Below, in pieces: positions 9,065-18,081 of a stretch of DNA of 64,000 nucleotides (position 1 is the first letter of the stretch; each line of letters starts with the position of its first letter). The stretch is taken from contig JARLHI010000009.1 of assembly GCA_031292355.1 (NCBI GenBank), positions 1 through 64,000 of the forward strand, written 5' to 3'. A program made the translations under genes and the position numbers. The stretch comes from Candidatus Obscuribacterales bacterium (GTDB taxonomy: Bacteria; Cyanobacteriota; Vampirovibrionia; Obscuribacterales; Obscuribacteraceae). The notes below the pieces were generated by a model. It was not told the DNA's origin. It saw nothing but the letters and a program-made list of their open reading frames with translations, and did no database searches.

Positions 9065-10140
9065 TATAGCCTCTTCAAAAGGTCGCCTGTTTCGGTTTCT
9101 CTCGACTCGGGCTGTCCTGAACAAAGCGAATTTTGTAGTTGCCATCTAAGAGCGAGCAGCGACGGTTCTAGGCACATATCAGCGCATGTCCGCTATATCG
9201 AAGAACGAGAAAAAGGCGAGAAAGAAAGAGACCGAGACTTTTTCGATAGAGATAGAAATGGCATAGAGCGTAACGATGTAGAGCGGGTAATGCTCGAAAA
9301 CCAAAGCGACAGAACAGCTATGCACAAGCTGATATTAAGCCCAGGTGATAATGACGTCGATATCAGAGAGTACACCAGAGACAGTCTTGAAGCCCTGGAA
9401 GGACGTCTCGGTCACAAGCTTGATTGGTATGCAGTCATACACCGAAACACTGACCATCATCACGCTCATGTCGTAATAGCAAGAAAAGTCCCAGGCTATG
9501 AGCGCGAAGTCGAGCGAAGCGAGGCAAACGAATCAGAGCATGAATAAAAAAATGGCTATCGAGAACTCTCTTGGAAGAACCAAGAACGAGATCTGAAGGC
9601 ACTTTTTGGTGATAGATATAGCGAAAAAGCCGTGACCGATTCAAGAGAAGATCGGTAAGCAGAACGACGCTTGTGGACTGAAAAAGACGAACGAGAGCCA
9701 ATAGATCCAAGTGTTAGAGACTTGCTGGACGACAATATGAGGTCGCCGGCAGAGCTGAAAACGGAGTGAATGCTTGACAAGTGCGAGCGCGAAATGGCAT
9801 CAAGAGAGTAAGCCCATGACCGTGGAGACGTTTACTTAGATCGTCACGACTTGAATGAGTTGAGAAGTGCAGGCAATGACTACGTACACCGAGAACGCTC
9901 ACTGTAGTACTCATTAGAGCATGCCTATGAACGTGAATTCGGTCGTGAATATTCAGCAGAGAGTTAGAACGCGGAGATGAAAAAAGTCGAGAGCTAGATT
10001 TCCAATAGAGCCAGTGGACGGATGTCAGCAGGATGTTTAACCAGGGGCAAGAACCCGAGCGGGAGACTGAACCCGGTCATGAACGCGGCACAAGTCGCGA
10101 GCGTGGTGGAGATGAAGATCGTAAATAGAAGACGATTTCG
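9065..10140 (+). pseudogene. Conjugative relaxase (MobA/VirD2-like), decayed
   Basis: A frame open from about 9065 to 9547 without a good start carries MHKLILSPGDN and then NTDHHHAHVVIARK, the histidine-rich motif III that binds metal in VirD2/MobA-type relaxases, followed by an Arg/Glu-rich stretch. The N-terminal catalytic tyrosine region is not seen. Beyond 9547 protein-like pieces continue in shifting frames with stops (for example KLFGDRYSEKAV near 9600 and DLLDDNMRSPAELK near 9720) within very purine-rich DNA. Relaxases nick the origin of transfer. This copy cannot be functional as read. Together with the coupling-protein remnant at 350-1637 it marks an old conjugative or mobilizable element. 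Confidence 0.7.
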
Positions 10141-10172
10141 AGAGATGGAGATAGAAAATAGCATCACCGCAA

Positions 10173-10582
10173 GTGACGGTCAGAATGAGTCCAGAGCTTT
10201 ATAGGGCGCTCGTGAAGATGGCTAAGTTGGAAGATAAAAACTTGGCAGAATTTACCCGCGATCTAATAGAGTTAGGCATGGGAAAGAGGCAAGCGCCAGA
10301 AGAGCAAGTACTGGAGCGCCTTGAGACGAGGAAGCAAACTTGGTTGGTATGCACCAAGTCTTAGGAAACGTATTGACGAAGTCAATGATGGTATGCGCCT
10401 GAGCCAAGTACTATGGGCAATTAAGCACTACGTTCGTTGACGAGATGACGAGTTATATCACAACTCAGAGAGCACTCGCTCCCAGGGTTAAAGCTGATAG
10501 AGAGATGCAAAGGGTGGAAAGAGCCAAGCAATACGAGCTTGATTATTTCGGTGAGGTAGTTGGTCCGCAAAGCCATGAATAG
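10173..10582 (+). pseudogene. Ribbon-helix-helix mobilization accessory protein, frameshifted
   Basis: Starting at GTG 10173 a 63-residue reading begins TVRMSPELYRALVKMAK, a typical ribbon-helix-helix DNA-binding start, followed by LAEFTRDLIELGM. It then stops at 10364. The adjacent frame continues with RIDEVNDGMRLSQVLWAIKH, and a further open piece (10445-10582) reads ALAPRVKADREMQRVERA and YELDYFGEVVGP. The whole looks like one accessory protein of a relaxosome (MobC/TraJ-like) broken by frame changes. The position right after the relaxase remnant supports this. The family beyond the RHH fold is inference. Confidence 0.55.
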
Positions 10583-10963
10583 ATTGAGCTTCGCGCCATT
10601 CGGGTAGGCAAGAGCACTAGCTGCGATAGCGCCCAATGAATAAGATAATATAAAATGCACTGCTTGGAGTCGAGTTGGTGCGTTGTATTACATAATTTTT
10701 CAGGTTTTGTGCCCGATGCACATGCAAGGTTTAACTGTCACTCGTAATTTTCAAAAACACCCTACAGGCATCAGAAAACGCAATATATATAGGCATTTTC
10801 TAAAACATTTCCTCAGCCAATTCTGGCGGGAGATGGATGTTTGCTTTGAAAAAAACATGTGGCGAATCTCAAACTTGACTTGGAGTCAAAAATGAAACGA
10901 ACGCAACGTTCTGCAGCTCAAGATTGTTTGTCCAGCCTGACAACTTTAATTTGGAGTTTGACA
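10583..10963. other. Gap between mobilization remnant and exported zincin
   Basis: No convincing gene. Frames on both strands here are short and lack ribosome sites. Near 10880-10900 a GGAG...ATGAAACG start-like signal resembles the real start at 10964 (GGAG then ATGAAAAGG), as if a start region had been duplicated. A promoter for the zincin gene is expected here but no clear -35/-10 pair stands out. Confidence 0.4.
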
Positions 10964-12685
10964 ATGAAAAGGTCATTTACATGCTTAGGTGCTGCTTTGT
11001 GCCTCACGTTTTTGAGCCCCGTTATTCAGAAAGCGAGTGCTCAAAGCATTAGTTGTAATTCGATAGATGGAACCACGTCTACTCAGTGGCCAAACGGAGT
11101 TACCGCCAATGCTTGCGGGGCAACAACCAGTGCTGCTGAAATGCAGTGGCTGCTTCAACAAATAGATGCCACTCAAACAGATGTCGCCATCCGTCTTGAA
11201 GGCGTTCAAGTCGGTGCAGGAACTGTGAGCGTGCAAATAACGGATAGCAGCATTCCTGGAGGCACGGAAACCGTAAGCTATGCCGCAAAGGCAAGCGATT
11301 CGGTGGCAACAATTATTAATAACCTTTCCAAGGCTGTGAGTAACGACAGTAATCTCAGCGCGGCCTCAATCTACGCTTCTGGCTACGGAAAGAATCTGAA
11401 CATATACTCGTATTCTGGAAATACGACTACGTACTCTGCAAACATCGGAACGACTGGTCTGACCTACACTTTGGCTAGCTCGGGTGGTAGTAATGAATCG
11501 TTATCGCTTGACGGCACTCGTGGTGGTTTTCCATTTTTCGCATGGGCAAATATAACTGATTACAAATCACTACCCCATCCTAGCGGCGGACCATCTGAGT
11601 ACGGTACACCGGGTGCAGCTGACTTGGGCCTAACAGTGAATGATCTTACGAATGGTGTTTCTTGGGGCAGTATCTTCGATACCGCATCTGATGGCAGTAC
11701 AAGTGATGTAATGTTTCATGTTACTGCGCATGAATTAGGACATCAGGTTGACCTTCTTTATGCAAAGCAAGGTGTTGTTGTCAGTCAAAACGGACAGCTT
11801 GGTGGCACACCTTCCGCCGGAGACACAATCACAATCACTGTCACTGACCCTGCAATATCTGGAAGTCCAATTTCGGTGGTCTATACCGTCACTGGCACCG
11901 ACACCCTAAGCACCATAACTAGCGGTTTGGTGAATCTTGTGAATAGCACTGCCACTCTGACAGCCGTTGGAATCAACGCTGGTGTTAACAAGCAGAGTCT
12001 ATACCAAGTCAATCTGACATCGCCTACTGGGTCGGGAACTACGTTTACAAGCTCCGTTGCAGGAACTGGCGGGAATAGTCCAACTGAGACCTTTGATATA
12101 GGGGCAGCCAATCACTTCGTTTCTTCAAGTGGTGCGTTCAAAATAGCATATGACTTGGATGTGGCTTTCGTGAATCTGGCTCACCCTTGTTCAGTACCGT
12201 TTACAAGTCATGCTGATCCCACTGTTTCTGGATATGGGGCCGGCATTTTTACGGGAGTAATCGATGTGACTGGCGCATACATATGCACAGGAACCAACAA
12301 TGATACTTTGAGTGGCACTTATACTGGTCTTACCGACAACATGGCGATCCTTCAAAAGGCGTTCCCCTTAAGCAAAACAGAGCATAACTTCGAGATTTTT
12401 GCAGAAATGTTCGCGGCGGATCTGGGCTTCGCGGATACAACATACTCGTACACAACTCAACTGAACCGTCCTACCGGTAGCGACAGTATCTTTAGCCGAA
12501 CTTTTGCCTGTACTGCTGATTATGTAGCTCAACTGGTATATGGGGGGGCGCCAACTAATTCATCGGAAGCTGGTAACACAAACTTCTACGATGATGGTTC
12601 AGACCATTACACGAAGTACCTTTGCGATGGCAGTGTTACCGATGGGTATCAAGGCGCTGCGCCTTCTATCATCAAACGTCCCTGA
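10964..12685 (+). CDS. Exported HExxH metallopeptidase-like protein with duplicated inserted domain
   Basis: The start at ATG 10964 (GGAG seven bases upstream) gives 573 residues with a signal peptide (MKRSFTCLGAALCLTFL...KASAQS). A zinc motif HELGH lies at about residues 256-260, and a downstream NFEIFAEMFA (about 476-484) can supply the third ligand, a glutamate, as in other HExxH families that end in E-x-F-A-E. Two copies of a beta-rich module are present, at about residues 84-180 (TVSVQITDSSIPGG) and 279-377 (TITITVTDPAISGS), each with a following I.NLS/TITSGL helix and serine/threonine-rich strands. The second copy sits between HELGH and the distal glutamate. The substrate is unknown. 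I do not recognise a named family. Confidence 0.75.
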   Translation: MKRSFTCLGAALCLTFLSPVIQKASAQSISCNSIDGTTSTQWPNGVTANACGATTSAAEMQWLLQQIDATQTDVAIRLEGVQVGAGTVSVQITDSSIPGGTETVSYAAKASDSVATIINNLSKAVSNDSNLSAASIYASGYGKNLNIYSYSGNTTTYSANIGTTGLTYTLASSGGSNESLSLDGTRGGFPFFAWANITDYKSLPHPSGGPSEYGTPGAADLGLTVNDLTNGVSWGSIFDTASDGSTSDVMFHVTAHELGHQVDLLYAKQGVVVSQNGQLGGTPSAGDTITITVTDPAISGSPISVVYTVTGTDTLSTITSGLVNLVNSTATLTAVGINAGVNKQSLYQVNLTSPTGSGTTFTSSVAGTGGNSPTETFDIGAANHFVSSSGAFKIAYDLDVAFVNLAHPCSVPFTSHADPTVSGYGAGIFTGVIDVTGAYICTGTNNDTLSGTYTGLTDNMAILQKAFPLSKTEHNFEIFAEMFAADLGFADTTYSYTTQLNRPTGSDSIFSRTFACTADYVAQLVYGGAPTNSSEAGNTNFYDDGSDHYTKYLCDGSVTDGYQGAAPSIIKRP

Positions 12686-12702
12686 TTAAGCGCTAATTCC
12701 AG

Positions 12703-12732
12703 AGAAGGGGGGCGGCAACTCGCCCCCCTTCT
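12703..12732 (+). terminator. Strong hairpin after the zincin gene
   Basis: A perfect 12-bp stem (AGAAGGGGGGCG at 12703-12714 with its complement at 12721-12732) and a six-base loop lie 18 bases after the zincin stop. The T tract is weak (CTTCTATG). Because the hairpin also lies 10 bp past the end of the leftward gene at 12742 it may terminate from both sides. Confidence 0.7.
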
Positions 12733-12741
12733 TCTATGCCT

Positions 12742-13479
12742 TCAGTCTATAAATAGACTTTGATATTTTTTCACTAAATGATCTGCTTCCTTTAGAATGT
12801 CTCGTCTAGGTATAAATAAATATTCTTCCGTTTTTAAGAATGCTACCCATTCCTTGCGAAACTCAGAAAGCAAAGGACTTTTTAGATTGTTAATAGAAAT
12901 AGCTTTAAGGTTCTTGAGACTTTGTAAGTCCTCCCTCTCAATGCTTGTTAGCAATTGCACAGAAATTGGAATTACATGTATCACTACATATTTTTTTCGG
13001 ATCTCTGGATGCGCTTCAGAATAAAGTTTTCTGGATGAAACTTGATCGCTTTTAGATACTTGATTTGCGTAGAACTCACAGTCTGCGTTAGTGGTCGCTC
13101 CACCAACTTCGATGAATGGCAACGCTTCCCAAAAAGCTTGCTCGCAATAAAATTCGTCCGCTGGAGTACCAGAATTTTTTGTCACGGTGTATGTTGGCTC
13201 ATGCCCTACAACATGTATTCTGAAAACAACCGTTGTGTTTTTTGATAAATTTTGGGGCTCAAAACAATTTTTGATATTTGCTATGCAACATTTGATATCC
13301 GGCATAGCTCCACATCGAGATTGACTGACCATGTTTTTTGGATTTTGCAGTGACCAGCTTTCGCTAAATTTTTTTTGTCCTGAATTTGCAGAATCAATTG
13401 ATTCTGCTGCAGCTGGAACGCTCATTGATAAAAGCGACGCCACGAGAACTGCACTAACTATCTCAAGTGGATTTGACAT
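12742..13479 (-). CDS. Exported protein of unknown function
   Basis: Encodes 245 residues beginning with a signal peptide (MSNPLEIVSAVLVASLLSM, cleavage probably after SVPAAAES), so it is exported. The mature part has several cysteines (SRCGAMPDIKCC, NCFEPQ, FYCEQA, NADCEF), suggesting disulfides in the periplasm. A segment VVFRIHVVGHEPTYTVTKN followed by SGTPADEFYCEQAFWEALPF faintly recalls a TonB C-terminal-like fold (a strand, then SSG, then a helix), but this is weak. An AAGG ribosome site precedes the ATG. The DNA is more A/T-rich than the neighbours. It is convergent with the zincin gene. Confidence 0.7.
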   Translation of the reverse strand: MSNPLEIVSAVLVASLLSMSVPAAAESIDSANSGQKKFSESWSLQNPKNMVSQSRCGAMPDIKCCIANIKNCFEPQNLSKNTTVVFRIHVVGHEPTYTVTKNSGTPADEFYCEQAFWEALPFIEVGGATTNADCEFYANQVSKSDQVSSRKLYSEAHPEIRKKYVVIHVIPISVQLLTSIEREDLQSLKNLKAISINNLKSPLLSEFRKEWVAFLKTEEYLFIPRRDILKEADHLVKKYQSLFID

Positions 13480-14136
13480 TTACCTTCCCTTTTAATTCTT
13501 TGATGTTTTGAGGCTTTGGCTCTTTGTATGGAAGCACATAGCGAAAGCAGAATACGCTAGAAAACTCGAAATATGATTCGCCGGTTAACATCTATTTCGT
13601 CATCAAATGCTCACTGTCTTAACAGCGTAAGAACTTACAACGCAAAAATCCACAGGTTAGCACCGTTTTTGCAAACAGAGCACCTCGGAATTGCATAGAA
13701 TCATTTTGGTTCTCATAATGACTCCTCTGTTTCAGATTGCTGAAAAATAATGCGAAGATACAGGCTGGGTCGCCTTTTCGTTTCTTCTTTAAACTTCACC
13801 TAAAATGGTAAAATCGATTTTTGGGGTAGGCGAAACGGGATCCATCTCGTCTTTTCGCGAATCGGACGCAAATGCAACTAGGATTGGACGCGCATTGGAC
13901 TTAGTTTTGATTCTTGACAATGGTGCGACAAATAGCGCGGGGGATGCGGTGACGCCGAGTAGTCAGGCTTGGTTGTCATACGCTTGAAAAATTGCGGTTT
14001 CTTAAAGGTCGTGTACTGTGGGGCTTTCCGGCCGATCATTGCGATAAGCTAACGATTTCGACGAGCTAATGTAAAGCATAGTAAAAATGTAGGGTTGTAA
14101 TTAGTGACAGCGCGCACTTAATAAGGAGCCTCTGCA
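13480..14136. other. 657-bp stretch without a clear gene
   Basis: Separates the leftward exported protein from leucine dehydrogenase. A 60-codon frame at 13805-13987 has no ribosome site and ordinary random composition, so I do not call it. The last part before 14137 is A/T-rich and must hold the dehydrogenase promoter. An AAGGAG ribosome site sits at about 14122-14127. Confidence 0.5.
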
Positions 14137-15270
14137 ATGGTCGGAATCTTTCAAGATATCGAAAGCTACGGACACGAACAGGTCAATTTCTTCCAGGATA
14201 AAGAAACTGGATTGAAAGCGATCATCGGTATTCACAGCACCGTGCTTGGACCAGCTCTTGGTGGCTGTCGCATGTGGAATTACGAGGACGAAGCAGCCGC
14301 CTTGCGCGATGTTTTGCGCCTTTCTCGCGGAATGACTTTCAAAGCCGCTGTTGCCGGATTGAAACTGGGCGGTGGAAAGGCTGTAATCATCGGCGATTCA
14401 CACAAAATTAAAACGCGCGATTTAATGCTAGCTTTTGGACGTGCTGTAGAAGCAGTCGGTGGACGCTACATTACGGCTGAAGACGTCGGCATGTCGGTTA
14501 AAGATATAGACACAGTGCGCACTGTAACCAGCCATGCAGTTGGTGGTAGCAATGAGGGTGGCTCCGGTGATCCATCTGTCATGACCGCTTTTGGTGTGTT
14601 TCAGGGTATGAAGGCAGCTCTCAAGCACGCTGGTTTCGGTGTCAAATTCGAAGGCATCAAAGTGGCTGTGCAGGGTACAGGCAATGTTGGCTATCACCTT
14701 TGCAAATATCTCGCTAACGCTGGCGCCAAGCTAACTGTTACCGATATCTATCCAGAACAAGTAGAACGTATCGTCAAGGAATTTGGCGCAGACGTCGTTT
14801 CACCCGACCAGATTTATCAAGTTGACACAGACGTCTTTGCTCCATGCGCGCTGGGTGCCATTCTTAACAGCCGCACCATTCCGCAATTGAAGTGCAAAAT
14901 TGTCGCTGGCTCAGCTAACAATCAGTTGGAATCAGACAAGGACGGCATGGCCCTTGCCGACAAAGGCATTCTCTACGCGCCAGACTATGCCATCAATGCT
15001 GGTGGCTTAATCAACGTTGCTGCCGAACTCGATGGCTACAAGCATGATCTCGTTCTGACTAAAGTCGGCAAGATCTACAACACCATCGACAGCATCTTCG
15101 AACAGTCCGTCAAAGATGGTATCTTGCCTCATCAAGCTGCTCAGGCGCTTGCTGAAGAAAAAATCGAAGCCGGTCGTATGGAGCGTGAAGCTCGCCGCGA
15201 ATTAGAAGGTGACAAACGTTCCTCAATTAATCCGCAAAAAGCAGGCAACTGGACGACTATCGCTCGCTAG
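14137..15270 (+). CDS. ldh: Leucine dehydrogenase (Glu/Leu/Phe/Val dehydrogenase family)
   Basis: Encodes 377 residues. The N-terminal domain has GPALGGCRMWNYEDEAAAL and MTFKAAVAGLKLGGGKAVII, with the catalytic lysine region of the family. RYITAEDVGMSVKDID follows, and the NAD-binding Rossmann domain carries VAVQGTGNVGYHL. The motif set is closer to leucine dehydrogenase than to glutamate dehydrogenase. The enzyme reversibly deaminates leucine, valine and isoleucine to 2-oxo acids with NAD, producing or fixing ammonia. A strong AAGGAG site precedes the ATG, and a terminator follows at once, so it is probably monocistronic. Exact substrate preference is inference. Confidence 0.88.
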   Translation: MVGIFQDIESYGHEQVNFFQDKETGLKAIIGIHSTVLGPALGGCRMWNYEDEAAALRDVLRLSRGMTFKAAVAGLKLGGGKAVIIGDSHKIKTRDLMLAFGRAVEAVGGRYITAEDVGMSVKDIDTVRTVTSHAVGGSNEGGSGDPSVMTAFGVFQGMKAALKHAGFGVKFEGIKVAVQGTGNVGYHLCKYLANAGAKLTVTDIYPEQVERIVKEFGADVVSPDQIYQVDTDVFAPCALGAILNSRTIPQLKCKIVAGSANNQLESDKDGMALADKGILYAPDYAINAGGLINVAAELDGYKHDLVLTKVGKIYNTIDSIFEQSVKDGILPHQAAQALAEEKIEAGRMEREARRELEGDKRSSINPQKAGNWTTIAR

Positions 15271-15293
15271 CTCCGTTCTCTAATGAAACATAG

Positions 15294-15329
15294 AAGCTGT
15301 CGCTCGGCAACGGGTGGCAGCTTTTGTTT
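15294..15329 (+). terminator. Terminator of leucine dehydrogenase
   Basis: An 8-bp stem (AAGCTGTC at 15294-15301 with GGCAGCTT at 15316-15323, one G-T pair), 14-base loop, then TTTTGTTT. It lies 23 bp after the stop. Confidence 0.75.
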
Positions 15330-15443
15330 GAAGTATGATGCGAAAAATCTTAATGCAACGTAGATCGTCACGATTGGAACAACTTCAGTCTGTAATAGTC
15401 GAACATCATCTAAGCTAAATTAGACTGATGGCGAAAGGTTAAT

Positions 15444-15806
15444 ATGACTGAACCTCATTCTAAATTTAATACTGTTTATGCTCCTTTGCACTGCCCCTAT
15501 TGTAAGGCTGTTATCACTAGTGGCGTGGGCTTTCGCGCTGGCTCTTTGCTTCAGGCTAGATACAATCTGGGCGATAAGCTAAATTGGGAAGGCGACGATT
15601 GTTGTCCTGCCTCACGCCCCCCGCAGGGTAATCTGCAGGCTGTCGGCTACTTTAATTGTGACAATATGGACTGCACGACCTGGCAGGATTGTTATCCCGA
15701 AGTGCAGCAAGCACTCGTAGTTGTGAATAACGATGTCATCAAAGAAGTGAAAAATGTTGGCAAAGACGAGAATTTCGCGCAATATGCAATAGTCGACGCA
15801 TCTTGA
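15444..15806 (+). CDS. Small cysteine-rich protein, possible zinc ribbon
   Basis: Encodes 120 residues. Cysteines occur in pairs suited to metal binding: CPYC at 17-20, DDCC near 51-54, and NCDNMDC followed by QDC near 70-82. This suggests one or two small zinc-ribbon sites. No signal peptide is present, so it is presumably cytoplasmic. An AAAGG ribosome site lies before the ATG. It ends 11 bp before the first DAHP synthase gene and may be cotranscribed with it. I do not recognise the family. The coding call rests on the ribosome site, the cysteine pattern and the tight spacing. Confidence 0.7.
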   Translation: MTEPHSKFNTVYAPLHCPYCKAVITSGVGFRAGSLLQARYNLGDKLNWEGDDCCPASRPPQGNLQAVGYFNCDNMDCTTWQDCYPEVQQALVVVNNDVIKEVKNVGKDENFAQYAIVDAS

Positions 15807-15817
15807 GCTAAAAAGAC

Positions 15818-16897
15818 ATGAATTTTGAGACCGATGACCTTCGAGTTGAAGGCATAAACGAACTGGCGCCCCCGACTCACATTAAACGCGAATTCCCCCT
15901 GACAGAGAAGGCTGCTGAGACGACCTTCTATGCGCGTCAGGCGATTCACGACATACTGAACGGCTCGGATAATCGATTGCTTGTTGTAGTTGGTCCCTGC
16001 TCGATTCACGACCCTAAAGCAGCCCGCGAGTATGCGAGCAAGCTAGTCGAAGAGCGCAAGCGTCTGAGTACCGACCTAGAAATTGTGATGCGGGTGTATT
16101 TTGAAAAGCCGCGCACAACTGTCGGTTGGAAAGGTTTGATTAACGATCCCAATCTTGATGAAAGCTATGAGATTAACAAAGGACTACGGCTGGCTCGTGA
16201 GCTTTTGATAGATATTAACGAAATGGGTTTGCCCGCCGGTTGTGAGTTTCTGGATATGATTTCGCCTCAGTATGTGTCTGACACAGTGAGTTGGGGTGCC
16301 ATCGGCGCAAGAACAACCGAGTCTCAAGGGCATCGTGAACTGGCTTCCGGACTGTCATGTGCGGTTGGTTTTAAAAACGGAACAGATGGCAATGTACGGA
16401 TCGCAATCGATGCCATTAAAGCAGCTTCAACGAGGCACCACTTCCTGGGAGTGACTACAGGCGGCCATTCAGCAATTGTCAAAACTCGCGGCAATGCTGA
16501 TTGTCACGTCATTTTGCGCGGCGGCAAAGAACCAAATTACAGCGCCAGCCATGTGGCAAATGCATGCGAAGAAATTGAGGCAGCTTATATGAAACCTCGC
16601 ATAATGATCGACGCGAGCCACGCCAATAGTCGAAAAAATCATCTCAATCAGCTGAAAGTGACTGAAGACGTGGCTCAACAACTGGCTGCCGGCGATTTTA
16701 GAATTATGGGCATGATGATCGAAAGTAATTTGATTGCTGGCCGTCAGGAACTGATTAAAGGCAAGGAACTAATTTATGGTCAAAGTATCACGGATAGTTG
16801 CATTGCCTGGGATGACACAGTTTCAGCCCTAGAAACCCTTGCAAAAGCCGTGCGCAGCCGTCGTGAGAGTAAAGTGTCTGCTGGTGCTGCAGTTTAA
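15818..16897 (+). CDS. aroG: DAHP synthase, class I AroG type, copy 1
   Basis: Encodes 359 residues aligning end to end with E. coli AroG/AroF/AroH. It condenses phosphoenolpyruvate and erythrose 4-phosphate, the first step of the shikimate pathway. Key segments are GPCSIHDPKAA (metal-binding cysteine), RVYFEKPRTTVGWKGLIND, IGARTTESQGHRELASG, ILRGGKEPNY and MIDASHANS. The N-terminal ETDDLRVEGI extension, part of the allosteric region in AroG, is retained, as are the residues equivalent to AroG Pro150 and Ser180, so feedback inhibition is likely. It is followed 26 bp later by a second copy. Which aromatic amino acid inhibits it cannot be told by eye. Confidence 0.93.
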   Translation: MNFETDDLRVEGINELAPPTHIKREFPLTEKAAETTFYARQAIHDILNGSDNRLLVVVGPCSIHDPKAAREYASKLVEERKRLSTDLEIVMRVYFEKPRTTVGWKGLINDPNLDESYEINKGLRLARELLIDINEMGLPAGCEFLDMISPQYVSDTVSWGAIGARTTESQGHRELASGLSCAVGFKNGTDGNVRIAIDAIKAASTRHHFLGVTTGGHSAIVKTRGNADCHVILRGGKEPNYSASHVANACEEIEAAYMKPRIMIDASHANSRKNHLNQLKVTEDVAQQLAAGDFRIMGMMIESNLIAGRQELIKGKELIYGQSITDSCIAWDDTVSALETLAKAVRSRRESKVSAGAAV

Positions 16898-16923
16898 ATT
16901 AGTGGTTGAAGGATAATTTTGCG

Positions 16924-18000
16924 ATGTTCAAAACGGACGATTTAAGAGTCAACAAAATAATGGAGCTCAACCCTCCAGCTCATTTATCGCGTGAATTTCC
17001 AGTCAGTGAATTAGCGTCAGAGACCACCTTCAATGCCAGGAACGCCATTCATAGAATCTTGCATAAAGCTGACGACAGGCTGATTGTGATCATTGGTCCA
17101 TGCTCGATTCATGATCCAATTGCAGCGCGTGAATATGCCGCCAACCTTTTGGAAGAACGGAAAAAACATATTCGCGATCTTGAAATTGTGATGCGGGTCT
17201 ATTTTGAAAAACCAAGAACCACAGTCGGTTGGAAGGGCTTGATCAATGATCCGGATCTAGACGGCAGCTTTCAGATCAACAAAGGCTTGCGCATCGCCCG
17301 CGAATTATTGTTAGACATAAACGAGCTTGGTTTGCCTGCGGGCTGCGAATATCTAGATATGATTACACCTCAATACATCGCTGATATGGTGAGTTGGGGA
17401 GCAATCGGAGCAAGAACTACCGAGTCTCAAAGCCACCGCGAACTATCATCAGGAGTCTCATGCGCTGTTGGTTTTAAAAATGGCACCGACGGCAATATAC
17501 GCATTGCTATTGATGCCATTAAGGCGGCCTCTCAGCCGCATCACTTTCTTTCTGTCACTAAAGGCGGCTTCTCAGCGATTGTTGCCACTAATGGCAATGA
17601 GGACTGTCACATTATTTTGCGCGGCGGTAAAGAACCAAATTATGATATGGAATCGGTTGATAAAGCGTGCCTCGAGATGTCTAAAGCCGGTCTCGCTCAG
17701 CATTTGATGATCGACGCCAGCCATGCAAATAGTCGCAAAAATGCACAAAATCAAATTTCTGTTTGCAAAGATATAGCCGCTCAAATTGGCGGTGGTGATG
17801 CTCGAATTATCGGCGTCATGGTTGAAAGTAACATCATTGCCGGTAGGCAAGATTTGAAGCCAGGCGTAACTTTGACATACGGGCAGAGCATTACCGACGG
17901 CTGTATCGGTTGGGATGATAGCGTCTTAGTGCTTGACGAGCTGGCAGCAGCGGTGCGGGCGCGTCGGGTTGAAGGTGTGCGTCAAAACCTCGCTGATTAA
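16924..18000 (+). CDS. aroG: DAHP synthase, class I AroG type, copy 2
   Basis: Encodes 358 residues, a close paralogue of the gene just upstream with the same motif series (GPCSIHDPIAA, YFEKPRTTVGWKGLIND, IGARTTESQSHRELSSG, ILRGGKEPNY, MIDASHANS). The frame is open from a TTG at 16906, but ATG 16924 is chosen because it aligns with the start of copy 1 (MFKTDDLRVNKI against MNFETDDLRVEGI) and has AAGGA ten bases upstream. The tandem pair probably arose by duplication and may differ in feedback control, as the three E. coli isozymes do. The allosteric positions equivalent to AroG Pro150 and Ser180 are kept. Confidence 0.92.
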   Translation: MFKTDDLRVNKIMELNPPAHLSREFPVSELASETTFNARNAIHRILHKADDRLIVIIGPCSIHDPIAAREYAANLLEERKKHIRDLEIVMRVYFEKPRTTVGWKGLINDPDLDGSFQINKGLRIARELLLDINELGLPAGCEYLDMITPQYIADMVSWGAIGARTTESQSHRELSSGVSCAVGFKNGTDGNIRIAIDAIKAASQPHHFLSVTKGGFSAIVATNGNEDCHIILRGGKEPNYDMESVDKACLEMSKAGLAQHLMIDASHANSRKNAQNQISVCKDIAAQIGGGDARIIGVMVESNIIAGRQDLKPGVTLTYGQSITDGCIGWDDSVLVLDELAAAVRARRVEGVRQNLAD

Positions 18001-18081
18001 CTTATCGATTGACCGCCCTTCAGGAACCGTGTTCAGCGCTCAACCGTCTGAGTGTCTGGTTGTTCATTTGAGAGGGCGGCG

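Noticed and set aside
10421..10660. 79-residue minus-strand open frame
   Set aside because: The plus strand here carries better protein-like remnants of the mobilization accessory gene; this frame is their shadow.
13805..13987. 60-residue open frame in the gap before leucine dehydrogenase
   Set aside because: No ribosome site, no recognisable sequence, and random-like composition.
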